In this document: one piece after another, positions 1 through 6,692 of the stretch
How the letters are laid out: each line of letters starts with the position of its first letter
Position numbering within the stretch: the first letter of the stretch is position 1
Assembly: GCA_002793115.1 (NCBI GenBank)
Contig: PFPP01000021.1
Span: 1-20,953 of the forward strand
DNA length: 20,953 bases
Direction of reading: 5' to 3'
Source of the DNA: Candidatus Kaiserbacteria bacterium CG_4_10_14_0_2_um_filter_50_16
GTDB taxonomy: Bacteria; Patescibacteriota; Minisyncoccia; Phycocordibacterales; Phycocordibacteraceae
The notes under the pieces: generated by a model
Told to the model about the DNA's origin: nothing
What the model saw: the letters and a program-made list of their open reading frames with translations, nothing else
The model's database searches: none
Position numbers and translations under genes: made by a program

Positions 1-66
1 GCCAGGAATCGAACCCGGAGCCTCTTCGTCCGAAGCGAAGCGCTCTATCCGTTGAGCTACGGGCGC
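1..66 (-). tRNA. tRNA-Arg (anticodon UCG), 3' end cut by window edge
   Basis: Read on the minus strand, this folds into a standard cloverleaf. The 5' acceptor strand is GCGCCCG, the D-stem is GCTC/GAGC, and the anticodon stem CTTCG/CGAAG encloses the 7-base loop CTTCGGA. The T-arm CCGGG-TTCGATT-CCTGG follows. With the invariant T at position 33, the anticodon is TCG, which reads CGA-type arginine codons. The last acceptor bases and the discriminator lie outside the window, so whether CCA is encoded cannot be seen. The gene diverges from cca, the CCA-adding enzyme gene to its right. Confidence 0.93.
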
Positions 67-100
67 ATGTACCTGCATACTACTACCAAGCGAGCCAAGA

Positions 101-170
101 CACGAACATGTATCTTCATATGTTCGTGCGAGGCAAGTGCAGGGAGCAAACTCGGACTTTATACGAGTTT
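101..170. repeat. two small hairpins in the tRNA-Arg/cca divergent intergenic region
   Basis: Two perfect inverted repeats lie side by side. The first is cacgaacat (101-109) with atgttcgtg (120-128), around a 10-base loop. The second is aaactcg (148-154) with cgagttt (164-170), around a 9-base loop. They sit between the 5' ends of the minus-strand tRNA and the plus-strand cca gene. They could be operator sites or 5'-leader hairpins of cca. No clear -35/-10 pair was found. Confidence 0.5.
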
Positions 171-194
171 ACGGTACTGTGCTACGATTTGGAA

Positions 195-1658
195 ATGCAA
201 TATCGGATCCCAGATGAAATCGCGAAGATTGGAAATGGGTTGCGTAATGCCGGATTCGAATCCTATCTTGTTGGCGGATGCGTTCGCGACCTTATTATCG
301 GCCTAGAACCGAAGGACTGGGACATCACTACGAACGCCACTCCCGAACAAATCCAGACCATATTTCCTGATTCTTTTTACGAAAATGAGTACGGTACCGT
401 CGGCGTGAAGACAGGATCAGAGAACATGCATCTCGCTATTATTGAGGTAACTCCATATCGCATCGAGTCTGCATATTCTGATAGGCGCCGGCCGGATAAG
501 GTAGAGTTCGGCGCTTCCCTTTTAGAAGATCTCTCCCGCCGAGATTTCACCATCAACGCCATCGCGCTCGACGATTCTCAAGGACATATCATTGACCCAT
601 ATAATGGTCAAAAGGACATAAAGGACAAATTGGTACAGTCGGTCGGGAATGCCTCGGAGCGATTTAATGAGGATGCTTTGCGCATGTTGCGCGCTGTTCG
701 CTTTGTCGCTGAACTCGGCTTCGGTATAAATGGTGAGACCGCAACGGCGATAAGCAAAAATAGCAAGCATTTAGGCCAAGTTTCACGTGAAAGAGTCCGA
801 GATGAGCTTGTGAGAATACTCAATTCGAGTCAGCCGATGATTGCTCTTATTCTCGCACAGAAGCTTGGTATTCTCGAATATATCGCTCCGGAACTCGTCA
901 GTTCCATCGGTATTGAACAAAATCAGGCCCATAGTTATGACGTTTTTGAACATCTAATGCGTGCTCTACAACACGCCGCTGATAAAAATTTCAGTCTTGA
1001 AGTGCGTCTCGCATGCCTCTTCCACGATGTGTCAAAAACAGAAACACGCCGTCATTCCGAAGAGAAAAATGACTGGAGTTTCCACGGACATGAAGTAGTT
1101 GGTTCACGTGTAACAAGGAAGACACTTGAGGATTTGCACTTTTCACGTGGAACAGTAGAAAAGGTCGTAAAATTGGTTCGTTGGCATATGTTTTTCTCTG
1201 ATCCTGAGCAAATTACTCTCTCTGCCGTACGCCGTATGATAAAGAATGTCGGCGAGGAGAACATATGGGATCTACTTAATCTTCGTATATGTGATCGTAT
1301 CGGTACCGGGCGTCCAAAGGAACAGCCATTTCGATTCAGAAAATATAAAGCAATGGTTGAGCAGGCGCTCCGAGATCCTATTTCTGTTACAATGCTTAAG
1401 ACCAATGGTACACGCATTATAGAGAAGTTCCACGTGAAACCTGGGCCTAAAATCGGCTACGTACTGAATACACTTCTCGAAGAAGTCCTTGATGACTCTA
1501 GTTTAAATACTGCAGAATATATGGATAATCGGACAGAAAAGCTCCTAAAACTTCCTGAAGACGTCTTAAAGAAGCTTGGAGAAGCAGGGAAACAAAGTCG
1601 TGAAGCCGCAGAAGACAAAGAAATAAAGGATATAATGGGGAAATATCATGTGAATTGA
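195..1658 (+). CDS. cca: CCA tRNA nucleotidyltransferase with HD domain
   Basis: This enzyme adds or repairs the 3'-terminal CCA of tRNAs from CTP and ATP, without a template, in the cytoplasm. The class II nucleotidyltransferase core is clear. GGCVRD lies at residues 27-32, the metal-binding pair DWD at 41-43, and RRDFTINA at 115-122. The family motif around EDALRMLRAVRF spans about 159-170. An HD phosphohydrolase domain follows, with H253, the H277-D278 pair and HGHE at 297-300, as in bacterial CCA enzymes with 2',3'-cyclic phosphodiesterase or phosphatase activity. The frame is open back to 108, but family alignment begins near MQYRIPDEIAKIG, so ATG 195 (487 aa) is preferred; no strong Shine-Dalgarno is visible. 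Four parS-like sites lie inside the coding sequence. A partial tRNA gene diverges upstream. Confidence 0.95.
   Translation: MQYRIPDEIAKIGNGLRNAGFESYLVGGCVRDLIIGLEPKDWDITTNATPEQIQTIFPDSFYENEYGTVGVKTGSENMHLAIIEVTPYRIESAYSDRRRPDKVEFGASLLEDLSRRDFTINAIALDDSQGHIIDPYNGQKDIKDKLVQSVGNASERFNEDALRMLRAVRFVAELGFGINGETATAISKNSKHLGQVSRERVRDELVRILNSSQPMIALILAQKLGILEYIAPELVSSIGIEQNQAHSYDVFEHLMRALQHAADKNFSLEVRLACLFHDVSKTETRRHSEEKNDWSFHGHEVVGSRVTRKTLEDLHFSRGTVEKVVKLVRWHMFFSDPEQITLSAVRRMIKNVGEENIWDLLNLRICDRIGTGRPKEQPFRFRKYKAMVEQALRDPISVTMLKTNGTRIIEKFHVKPGPKIGYVLNTLLEEVLDDSSLNTAEYMDNRTEKLLKLPEDVLKKLGEAGKQSREAAEDKEIKDIMGKYHVN
779..794. promoter_or_regulatory. parS-like ParB site 1
   Basis: The sequence AGTTTCACGTGAAAGA matches the bacterial parS consensus TGTTTCACGTGAAACA at 14 of 16 positions, with a perfect TTTCACGTGAAA core. 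It lies inside cca. It is one of five CACGTG-centred sites within about 1.05 kb and none elsewhere in the window. Confidence 0.7.
1100..1115. promoter_or_regulatory. parS-like ParB site 2
   Basis: TGGTTCACGTGTAACA matches parS at 14 of 16 positions. The two differences (positions 3 and 12) are not symmetric with each other, but the outer TG...CA and TTCACGTG are kept. It lies inside cca. Confidence 0.65.
1139..1154. promoter_or_regulatory. parS-like ParB site 3
   Basis: CTTTTCACGTGGAACA matches parS at 13 of 16 positions and keeps the CACGTG core and the right-hand AACA. It lies inside cca, only 39 bp from site 2, a spacing suited to ParB clustering. Confidence 0.55.
1426..1441. promoter_or_regulatory. 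parS-like ParB site 4
   Basis: AGTTCCACGTGAAACC has GTTNCACGTGAAAC intact and differs from the published TGTTNCACGTGAAACA form only at the two outermost bases. It lies inside the 3' part of cca. Confidence 0.7.
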
Positions 1659-1660
1659 AG

Positions 1661-1683
1661 TTGGGAAAGTCAGACTTTCCCAA
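1661..1683. terminator. hairpin two bases after the cca stop codon
   Basis: There is a perfect 10-bp stem, ttgggaaagt (1661-1670) and actttcccaa (1674-1683), with a 3-base loop. It begins two bases after the cca TGA. No T-tract follows on either strand, so it may act as a 3'-end processing or stability hairpin rather than a classic intrinsic terminator. Confidence 0.6.
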
Positions 1684-1688
1684 AAATG

Positions 1689-1697
1689 TGTGGATAA
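1689..1697 (-). promoter_or_regulatory. DnaA box (exact TTATCCACA on minus strand)
   Basis: The plus-strand sequence tgtggataa is the reverse complement of the DnaA-box consensus TTATCCACA, with no mismatch. It has the same orientation as the second exact box at 1967-1975. Confidence 0.55.
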
Positions 1698-1700
1698 ACA

Positions 1701-1791
1701 AAAAACCGCCCAAGTGTGTGGCTGGAAGCAAAAAAGGAGCAAGGGGCGTAAATTGATGGGGCTTCCGGCCGAGAAATGGTGGGCGGTTTTT
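1701..1791 (+). ncRNA. candidate structured RNA or long bidirectional terminator
   Basis: The outer stem pairs aaaaaccgccca (1701-1712) perfectly with tgggcggttttt (1780-1791). An inner 10-bp stem pairs ggctggaagc (1720-1729) with gcttccggcc (1761-1770). Asymmetric internal loops separate the stems, and the apical loop has 31 bases. The single imperfect pair of the inner stem is U-G on the plus strand but A-C on the minus strand, favouring a plus-strand RNA. The U-run at the 3' end would also let it terminate transcription in both directions. I do not recognise a known RNA family. Confidence 0.4.
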
Positions 1792-1811
1792 ATTTCGTGC
1801 ATTCTTCTGGC

Positions 1812-1827
1812 GCTTTCACGTGGAACA
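1812..1827. promoter_or_regulatory. parS-like ParB site 5
   Basis: GCTTTCACGTGGAACA matches parS at 13 of 16 positions. It is the only one of the five sites outside coding sequence and lies between the long hairpin element and the TAAAGGACA repeats. Confidence 0.55.
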
Positions 1828-1919
1828 CCGTGCCGTGTGGCTTGTGTCGCGGATCGCCGCGGGCGTTGGCAGGCACCTAGTGATGAGCGCACTGATGGAA
1901 AGAACAAGAAAGAACTCTC

Positions 1920-1981
1920 GTCCTTTATTGATAGTATTCTAATAAAGGACAATGTAAAGGACACCCTGTGGATAAAGGACA
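1920..1981. repeat. TAAAGGACA direct repeats with an inverted copy
   Basis: TAAAGGACA occurs at 1943-1951, 1955-1963 and 1973-1981. An inverted copy, gtcctttatt (1920-1929), pairs perfectly with aataaaggac (1941-1950). The repeats flank an exact DnaA box at 1967-1975. The pattern resembles iteron or initiator-binding arrays; the function is inferred only. Confidence 0.55.
1967..1975 (-). promoter_or_regulatory. DnaA box (exact TTATCCACA on minus strand)
   Basis: tgtggataa is an exact reverse complement of TTATCCACA and sits between the second and third TAAAGGACA repeats. Two weaker matches, TTATCCACT (2798-2806) and TTATGCACC (2810-2818), lie on the plus strand beyond xth. Confidence 0.55.
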
Positions 1982-1984
1982 AAG

Positions 1985-2752
1985 TCAATTGGTCGTTATA
2001 CTAATAGGGCAGTGATCAGAACCGTAAATGTCGGCATGAATTTCTGCTTTTCTAATTCGCTTCATGTATTCATTCGCCACAAAAAAGTAATCGAGACGCC
2101 AACCAACGTTCCTATCTCTAGCGCGTGTGACGATATCCCAATAAGTGTAAGCATCTTTTGTATGTGAGTGGAAATGACGGAATGAATCGATATAACCGGC
2201 GCTCACCACCTCGTCTATCCAGGCGCGTTCTTCGGGTAAAAAGCCAGTATTTTCCTCGTTTTCTTTCGGTCTCGCGAGGTCTATTTCTTCATGGGCGGTA
2301 TTCACGTCCCCGCAGAATATAACTGGTTTCTGCTTGCATAATTTATTTGCAAATGCAAGGAAAGCATCGTAAAAACGCATCTTATAATCGAGACGTTCGG
2401 GACCTCGGCCGCCGTTTGGGAAGTAGGCGTTAATAAGCCAAAAATCGTCATATTCTGCTCCGACAAACCGTCCTTCTTGATCGAATTCTTTTATTCCCAT
2501 ACCATAAATAACCTTGAACGGTTCGACCTTGGAATACAGTGCGACGCCGCTATAACCCTTACGGACTTGGCAGGAAGAAAAGAATGCTGAATATCCGGCG
2601 GGGGAGAGTATCGCCTCGGGGAGCTGTTCCGGACTCGCCTTGGTCTCTTGAAGGCAGAAAATATCGGGCTTGACGCCCTTCAAAAAAGATTCCCAATAAC
2701 CATTCTTCGCGAGCGACCGCAGGCCATTGACGTTCCATGAAATGATACGCAT
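1985..2752 (-). CDS. xth: exodeoxyribonuclease III / AP endonuclease
   Basis: This is a Mg-dependent enzyme that cuts DNA at abasic sites and trims 3' ends in base-excision repair. At 255 aa it has the normal length of the ExoIII/ExoA family. The catalytic set is complete: N7 in SWNVNG, E36 in LQETKAS, Y110 in INAYFPN, D149 and N151 in GDVNTAH, D221 in RLDYFF, and H247 in GSDHCPI. The ATG start gives the canonical N-terminus MRIISWNVNGLRS. It converges on cca and ends at the edge of the repeat-rich intergenic region. The family also includes ExoA-type enzymes, so exact exonuclease versus endonuclease preference is not decided. Confidence 0.95.
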   Translation of the reverse strand: MRIISWNVNGLRSLAKNGYWESFLKGVKPDIFCLQETKASPEQLPEAILSPAGYSAFFSSCQVRKGYSGVALYSKVEPFKVIYGMGIKEFDQEGRFVGAEYDDFWLINAYFPNGGRGPERLDYKMRFYDAFLAFANKLCKQKPVIFCGDVNTAHEEIDLARPKENEENTGFLPEERAWIDEVVSAGYIDSFRHFHSHTKDAYTYWDIVTRARDRNVGWRLDYFFVANEYMKRIRKAEIHADIYGSDHCPISITTN

Positions 2753-2852
2753 ACGAGAACTATACCAGATACATTTCTCGCCAAAATGTCGGGATAGTTA
2801 TCCACTTTTTTATGCACCTGATGTACCCAGTATCCACTAAAAATAAATTATT

Positions 2853-3686
2853 ATGCAAAAACTTTTTCTCTCGCTTGCAGTCATCGTCGCCGTCGGCGGC
2901 GGTGTTGCCGCGAGCACGGGCGCGTTCTTCAGTGATACTGAAACGTCGACAGGGAACACCTTCACCGCCGGCGCACTCGACTTAACAATTGATAACTCAA
3001 GCTATGGATTCGATTGGAACAATCCTCTAATCCCTATAGCAAACACAACGGGCGCATGGGGTCCAAACGCTGCGAACTCGTGGGCACTTTCGGATCTTAC
3101 AAACCAACTCTTCTTCAGCTTCGCTGATTTGAAGCCAGGCGATTACGGCGAGGACACCATCTCGCTCCATGTACAGAATAACGCATGGGCGTGTATGAAT
3201 CTCAAGCTCACCGGGACGCCAGAAAATGGCGTGAATGGACCGGAGACTGCTGTTCCCGATCTCACAACCGGGACGAATGACGGCGAACTTCAAGATTACT
3301 TGAGCTTTATCTTCTGGAATGATGATGGCGACAATGTGCTCGAACCAGGAGAGCAAGTCATCGAAAAATTGAGTGGTCTCCCAGGGTCAATCTTTACTGG
3401 TAACTGGCTCCCGATAGCCGATGCTGGAAGTACGCCACTTAAGGCTGGCGACAAGACATACATCGGCAAAGGTTGGTGCTTCGGTAGAATTGTGGAAACG
3501 CCAGTTGATCGCAATCCTGCAGACAACACGCCTCCGGTGCCGGGAGCGACAGGTTTTACATGTGACGGCTCGGGTAACCAAAATATCGCACAGACGGATG
3601 GAATTAACGTTGATGTCTCCTTCTACTCAGAACAGGCTCGCAACAACGACGAATTCCTCTGCAGTTCTCTCAACAGCCAGACGTAG
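2853..3686 (+). CDS. TasA/camelysin-like secreted fibre protein, paralogue 1 (SipW-type leader)
   Basis: Residues 1-20 form a short basic then hydrophobic leader, followed by STGAFFSDTE (21-30). That is the hallmark of SipW-dependent exported proteins such as TasA and CalY. The mature part is beta-rich, with FTAGALDLTID, then a conserved block ending in ADLKPGDYGEDTISLHV (91-107). An Asp-rich WNDDGDNVLEPGE (155-167) and IGKGWCFG follow. Four cysteines (114, 209, 237, 270) recur in the two paralogues downstream and could form disulfides outside the cell. It is the first gene of a four-substrate cassette that includes its own signal peptidase. In Bacillus such proteins form biofilm fibres; the role here is inferred. 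No clear Shine-Dalgarno is seen. Confidence 0.85.
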   Translation: MQKLFLSLAVIVAVGGGVAASTGAFFSDTETSTGNTFTAGALDLTIDNSSYGFDWNNPLIPIANTTGAWGPNAANSWALSDLTNQLFFSFADLKPGDYGEDTISLHVQNNAWACMNLKLTGTPENGVNGPETAVPDLTTGTNDGELQDYLSFIFWNDDGDNVLEPGEQVIEKLSGLPGSIFTGNWLPIADAGSTPLKAGDKTYIGKGWCFGRIVETPVDRNPADNTPPVPGATGFTCDGSGNQNIAQTDGINVDVSFYSEQARNNDEFLCSSLNSQT

Positions 3687-3705
3687 TTCTCTCTAGCCGT
3701 TCCTT

Positions 3706-3751
3706 GCATCTCTCGCTTTGAGAGGTGCTGGGCGGGCTGGATATAACCAGC
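3706..3751 (+). repeat. two hairpins between fibre paralogues 1 and 2
   Basis: A 9-bp stem with one G-T wobble pairs gcatctctc (3706-3714) with gagaggtgc (3720-3728) around a 5-base loop. A second small stem pairs gctgg (3736-3740) with ccagc (3747-3751). No T-tract follows. They may stabilise or process the message, or partly attenuate it, so that paralogue 1 and the downstream genes are made at different levels. Confidence 0.45.
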
Positions 3752-3775
3752 GTCGTTATTAATCACACCACTTCC

Positions 3776-5239
3776 ATGCAACGCATTATTATCGGGCTCG
3801 TCTTCATTGCGGGCGCCATCGGCGTCATCGCCATCGGCTCAACGGGGGCATTCTTCTCTGACACCGAGGATTCAACCGGGAACCTCTTCACCGCCGGCGC
3901 GATAGACCTCAAGGTAGACAACGAGAGCTACTACAACATGAACAAATGCGCTCCGGACCAAGCTGGAGCATACGTCTGGCAGGGAAGCGCCGCGTACCCG
4001 ATACCCGGAACGCCCTGTACCACGAGCTGGGGACTATCTGATCTTGCGAACGGTCTCCTCTTCTTCAACTTCAACGACCTGAAGCCGAACGACCAAGGCG
4101 AGGACACCATCTCACTCCATGTGAACAACAACGACGCGTATGCCTGCATGGATATGATGCTCACAACGAACGACGACAACTCTTCCACCGAGCCCGAGCT
4201 CGCGACCACCGATCCGCAAGAAGACCGGAACAACACCTGGGATGGCGAGCTCGCACAGAATCTCCAGATGTTCTGGTGGGCCGACGATGGCGATAACGTC
4301 TACGAAGTTGGCGAAGGCGCGCTCTCGGATGGCGTGCAGACGCTCTACAATCTCGCGACCTCAACACCCTTTTCTGTCGCTCTCGCCGACTCGATGCACA
4401 ACGTCTGGGACCCCAAAAACCCAGGCCCGCTCTCTGGCGGTACGGACATTTATATCGGTAAGGCGTGGTGCTTTGGCACCATGACCACGAGTCCAGTCGC
4501 GCAGGACGGCCCCGGCAAGACGGACCCGAATACAAACGGCCCGCAAGTGCGCGGTACGGGCGTCACCTGCGACGGTACGGCGCTCGGGAATATCACGCAG
4601 ACCGACGGCACAACGCTTGACCTCGCGTTCCGCGTCGTGCAGGCTCGAAACAATCCGAACTTCTCCTGTGGCGGTACAGACCCGCGCTCGGCGAAAATAA
4701 CGGTCATTAAGCAGATCGTGAACGATAATGGAGGCAACAATATTGTTTCTGATTACCAACTCTTCGTTCAGAACGATACTGTAACGACCCCGGTTACTTC
4801 CAGCGTGACAACGACGATTGTTCCCGGCGTCTACTCAGTTTCAGAGACTGGAATTTCCGGGTACGTTGCTTCTTTTGCTGGTGACTGCGACAGCGAAGGG
4901 AACATAACGCTCGCGATTGGAGACAATAAAACATGCACCATCACGAATAATGATCTGCCAGGCAACATCACACTTATTAAAAACGTTATTAATCACGGAG
5001 GAACAGCGACCCCAACATCCTTCAAGATGCGCGTAAATGGCACGTTGGTTCCTAACACATCCTCGATTGCGGTGAATTCAAATGCGCCAGCAACGATTAC
5101 TGAAGATCCAAAGACGGACTATCACTTCGTCTCGATCACCGGTAGTGCAAAATGTCCCGTCATCCTCGGTGGCACCGCAACTCTCGATGAGGGAGAAACA
5201 ATTACCTGCACCATCACAAATGAGCAGGACCAGCCGTAG
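3776..5239 (+). CDS. TasA/camelysin-like secreted protein, paralogue 2, with two C-terminal prealbumin-like repeats
   Basis: ATG 3776 (487 aa) is preferred over an upstream in-frame start because it gives a proper leader, MQRIIIGLVF, ahead of GSTGAFFSDTE. The first roughly 315 residues parallel paralogue 1, with FTAGAIDLKVDN, FNDLKPNDQGEDTISLHV, the Asp-rich WWADDGDNVYEVGE, IGKAWCFG, VTCDG and ARNNPNFSC. Two C-terminal repeats of about 80 residues start at KITVIKQIVNDNGG and ITLIKNVINHGG. Each ends in TCTITN, typical of the prealbumin-like/SpaA fold used as stalk modules in surface adhesins and pilins. It is probably an extended or anchoring subunit of a surface fibre. The organisation is seen; the structural role is inferred. 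Confidence 0.85.
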   Translation: MQRIIIGLVFIAGAIGVIAIGSTGAFFSDTEDSTGNLFTAGAIDLKVDNESYYNMNKCAPDQAGAYVWQGSAAYPIPGTPCTTSWGLSDLANGLLFFNFNDLKPNDQGEDTISLHVNNNDAYACMDMMLTTNDDNSSTEPELATTDPQEDRNNTWDGELAQNLQMFWWADDGDNVYEVGEGALSDGVQTLYNLATSTPFSVALADSMHNVWDPKNPGPLSGGTDIYIGKAWCFGTMTTSPVAQDGPGKTDPNTNGPQVRGTGVTCDGTALGNITQTDGTTLDLAFRVVQARNNPNFSCGGTDPRSAKITVIKQIVNDNGGNNIVSDYQLFVQNDTVTTPVTSSVTTTIVPGVYSVSETGISGYVASFAGDCDSEGNITLAIGDNKTCTITNNDLPGNITLIKNVINHGGTATPTSFKMRVNGTLVPNTSSIAVNSNAPATITEDPKTDYHFVSITGSAKCPVILGGTATLDEGETITCTITNEQDQP

Positions 5240-5265
5240 TCGATACTGTTGCCTTGGAACCGGCC

Positions 5266-6087
5266 ATGAACGCAGCACCCTCCATTCTAAAAAGAGTCAC
5301 GATACTTTCCGCGGTGGCGGCGCTGGTTGCCACCGCGGGATTGTTCGCGCCGGGAGACACCGTCGCAACCGGCTCATTCACCTCAAGAAATCTCGACCTC
5401 AAGATAGACAGCAGAGCATGGTACAACGGCGAATCCGTACCGAGCTCGACATGGTCATTAAAAAAACTCGTTCCAGGCATGGATAAGTTTTTTAATTTCG
5501 GCGATATCAAGCCCGGCGACTTCGGCAAAACGGTGGTGAGCATCCACCCTTCAAAATCTAAATCATGGCTCTGTCTCGACTTCTCGAATTTCGAGAATAA
5601 AGACAATACGCAGAATGAACCAGAGTCCGCGGTTGACCAGAATGGTCTCGCGACCGGCGAGCTCGGAACGGGAATGAAATTCTTCGGCTGGATTGACGAC
5701 GGCGACGGCGCCTTCGAGCCGCCGAGAGAGAATCCACTGTTCGGCACGTCGACGCGAAGCGCGCTTACGACCATCAACAATAAGAGCTATACCATCGCCG
5801 ATGCGACGCACGGCCCCGCCTGCCAAGACGGCGGTACGAAGTATGTCGGCATTGCGTGGTGCGTTGGCAGTATGTTTGTGAATCTCACGAACGGAAAGAT
5901 GTCCTGTGACGGTTCCGAGCTCGGCAATGCGGCGCAAACGGATTCGATTTCGGTCGATGTTTCAATTCGAGCGATGCCAGCATCACAAGATGAGAGGTTT
6001 ACGTGCGGTACGAAACCAAGAAGCGAAGAGGAAAACAGAGAAAGAATCGGCGATGACGTCTGGCACGAAGTCGGTGATAGATCATGA
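5266..6087 (+). CDS. TasA-like secreted protein, paralogue 3 (degenerate leader motif)
   Basis: ATG 5266 gives 273 aa; a TTG at 5254 in the same frame is the alternative. After the leader (KRVTILSAVAALVATAG) the usual GAFFSDTE is replaced by LFAPGDTVATG, while the following FTSRNLDLKIDS still aligns. The rest keeps the paralogue pattern: FGDIKPGDFGKTVVSIH, a WLCLDF cysteine, Asp-rich GWIDDGDGAFEP, VGIAWCVG, MSCDG, NAAQTDSISVDVS and a final FTCGT. A highly charged tail ends the protein. Its TGA overlaps the signal peptidase start in an ATGA junction, so the two are translationally coupled. It lacks the prealbumin-like repeats. Confidence 0.8.
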   Translation: MNAAPSILKRVTILSAVAALVATAGLFAPGDTVATGSFTSRNLDLKIDSRAWYNGESVPSSTWSLKKLVPGMDKFFNFGDIKPGDFGKTVVSIHPSKSKSWLCLDFSNFENKDNTQNEPESAVDQNGLATGELGTGMKFFGWIDDGDGAFEPPRENPLFGTSTRSALTTINNKSYTIADATHGPACQDGGTKYVGIAWCVGSMFVNLTNGKMSCDGSELGNAAQTDSISVDVSIRAMPASQDERFTCGTKPRSEEENRERIGDDVWHEVGDRS

Positions 6088-6692
6088 AAGCAATTAACTT
6101 CGTCCTGAATATACTGCTCGCGCTTGTCGTCCTTTGTGCAGGAGCATTCGTGCTCGCGCCTCGTTTCGGACTCGTCAGTCCGTTTGAAATTAAGATTGTC
6201 CGGTCCGGCTCGATGGCCCCGGCGATACCAACTGGCAGTGTCGTCTTTATCCAACCGGCGTCTTCGTATTCCGTCGGTGACGTGATTACCTTCGGGCCCG
6301 ATACGCCAACTTCAGTGCCGACCTCGCATCGCATCGTCTCCATCCGCACTGAAAACGGCACGACGCATTACACAACCAAGGGCGATGAAAATAATGCGGC
6401 AGACCAGAGCGAGACGCCGGCGAACAAGGTCATCGGGCGTGTCATTTTTTCTCTTCCGTCCATAGGCTATATCCTCGCTTTCAGTAAAACACGACTCGGA
6501 TTTATTTCGATGATCCTCATCCCGTCATTGCTGATTATCTGTTATGAGCTCATCGGCATTGTGAGGGAAGCGCAGTCAATGCGCCGCCGCAAGCGCGCCG
6601 AGCACGCGATTCGGCTCCTCGCGAAGGAATCGCATCTTCTGCACTTTGACATTGAAACGCCCATCCGATGGCGCGACCAGATGGCGATATGA
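6084..6692 (+). CDS. SipW-type signal peptidase I (family S26B)
   Basis: This is a membrane serine protease that removes the leaders of exported proteins. An N-terminal membrane segment (about 5-25) precedes the nucleophile motif VRSGSMAPAIPTGSVV, with catalytic S43. SHRIV (H82) supplies a histidine where typical bacterial enzymes have lysine, and TKGDENNAAD (99-107) carries the aspartate. This Ser-His arrangement is typical of SipW and archaeal/ER signal peptidases. A second hydrophobic segment (about 127-156) and a basic cytoplasmic tail follow. At 202 aa the length fits the family. It is coupled by ATGA overlaps to the genes on both sides, which encode likely substrates, so a dedicated processing role is a strong inference. 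Confidence 0.9.
   Translation: MKAINFVLNILLALVVLCAGAFVLAPRFGLVSPFEIKIVRSGSMAPAIPTGSVVFIQPASSYSVGDVITFGPDTPTSVPTSHRIVSIRTENGTTHYTTKGDENNAADQSETPANKVIGRVIFSLPSIGYILAFSKTRLGFISMILIPSLLIICYELIGIVREAQSMRRRKRAEHAIRLLAKESHLLHFDIETPIRWRDQMAI

Larger units (their letters stand above)
1659..1984. other. 326-bp intergenic region between convergent cca and xth, dense in replication-type motifs
   Basis: No credible gene is seen here. The region holds the cca 3' hairpin (1661-1683), an exact DnaA box on the minus strand (1689-1697) and a long structured element (1701-1791). These are followed by a parS-like site (1812-1827), a small GC hairpin cgcgg/ccgcg (1848-1861) and an inverted repeat gtcctttatt/aataaaggac (1920-1929 with 1941-1950). 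Three direct copies of TAAAGGACA (1943, 1955, 1973) and a second exact DnaA box (1967-1975) end the region. With the parS-like cluster, this is a candidate origin-proximal or origin segment. That role is inference. Confidence 0.5.

Noticed and set aside
1566..1988. Minus-strand open frame of 140 codons opposite the end of cca
   Set aside because: It overlaps cca and the structured intergenic region, its composition is erratic and no family is recognisable.
1690..2004. Plus-strand open frame of 104 codons starting with GTG in the cca/xth intergenic region
   Set aside because: It crosses both hairpin elements, the parS-like site and the TAAAGGACA repeats, has no recognisable domain and overlaps the end of xth. 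It looks like a chance frame.
4161..4759. Long antisense open frames within the second fibre paralogue
   Set aside because: They are shadows of a strongly supported gene in a GC-richer stretch, with Arg-rich low-complexity translations.
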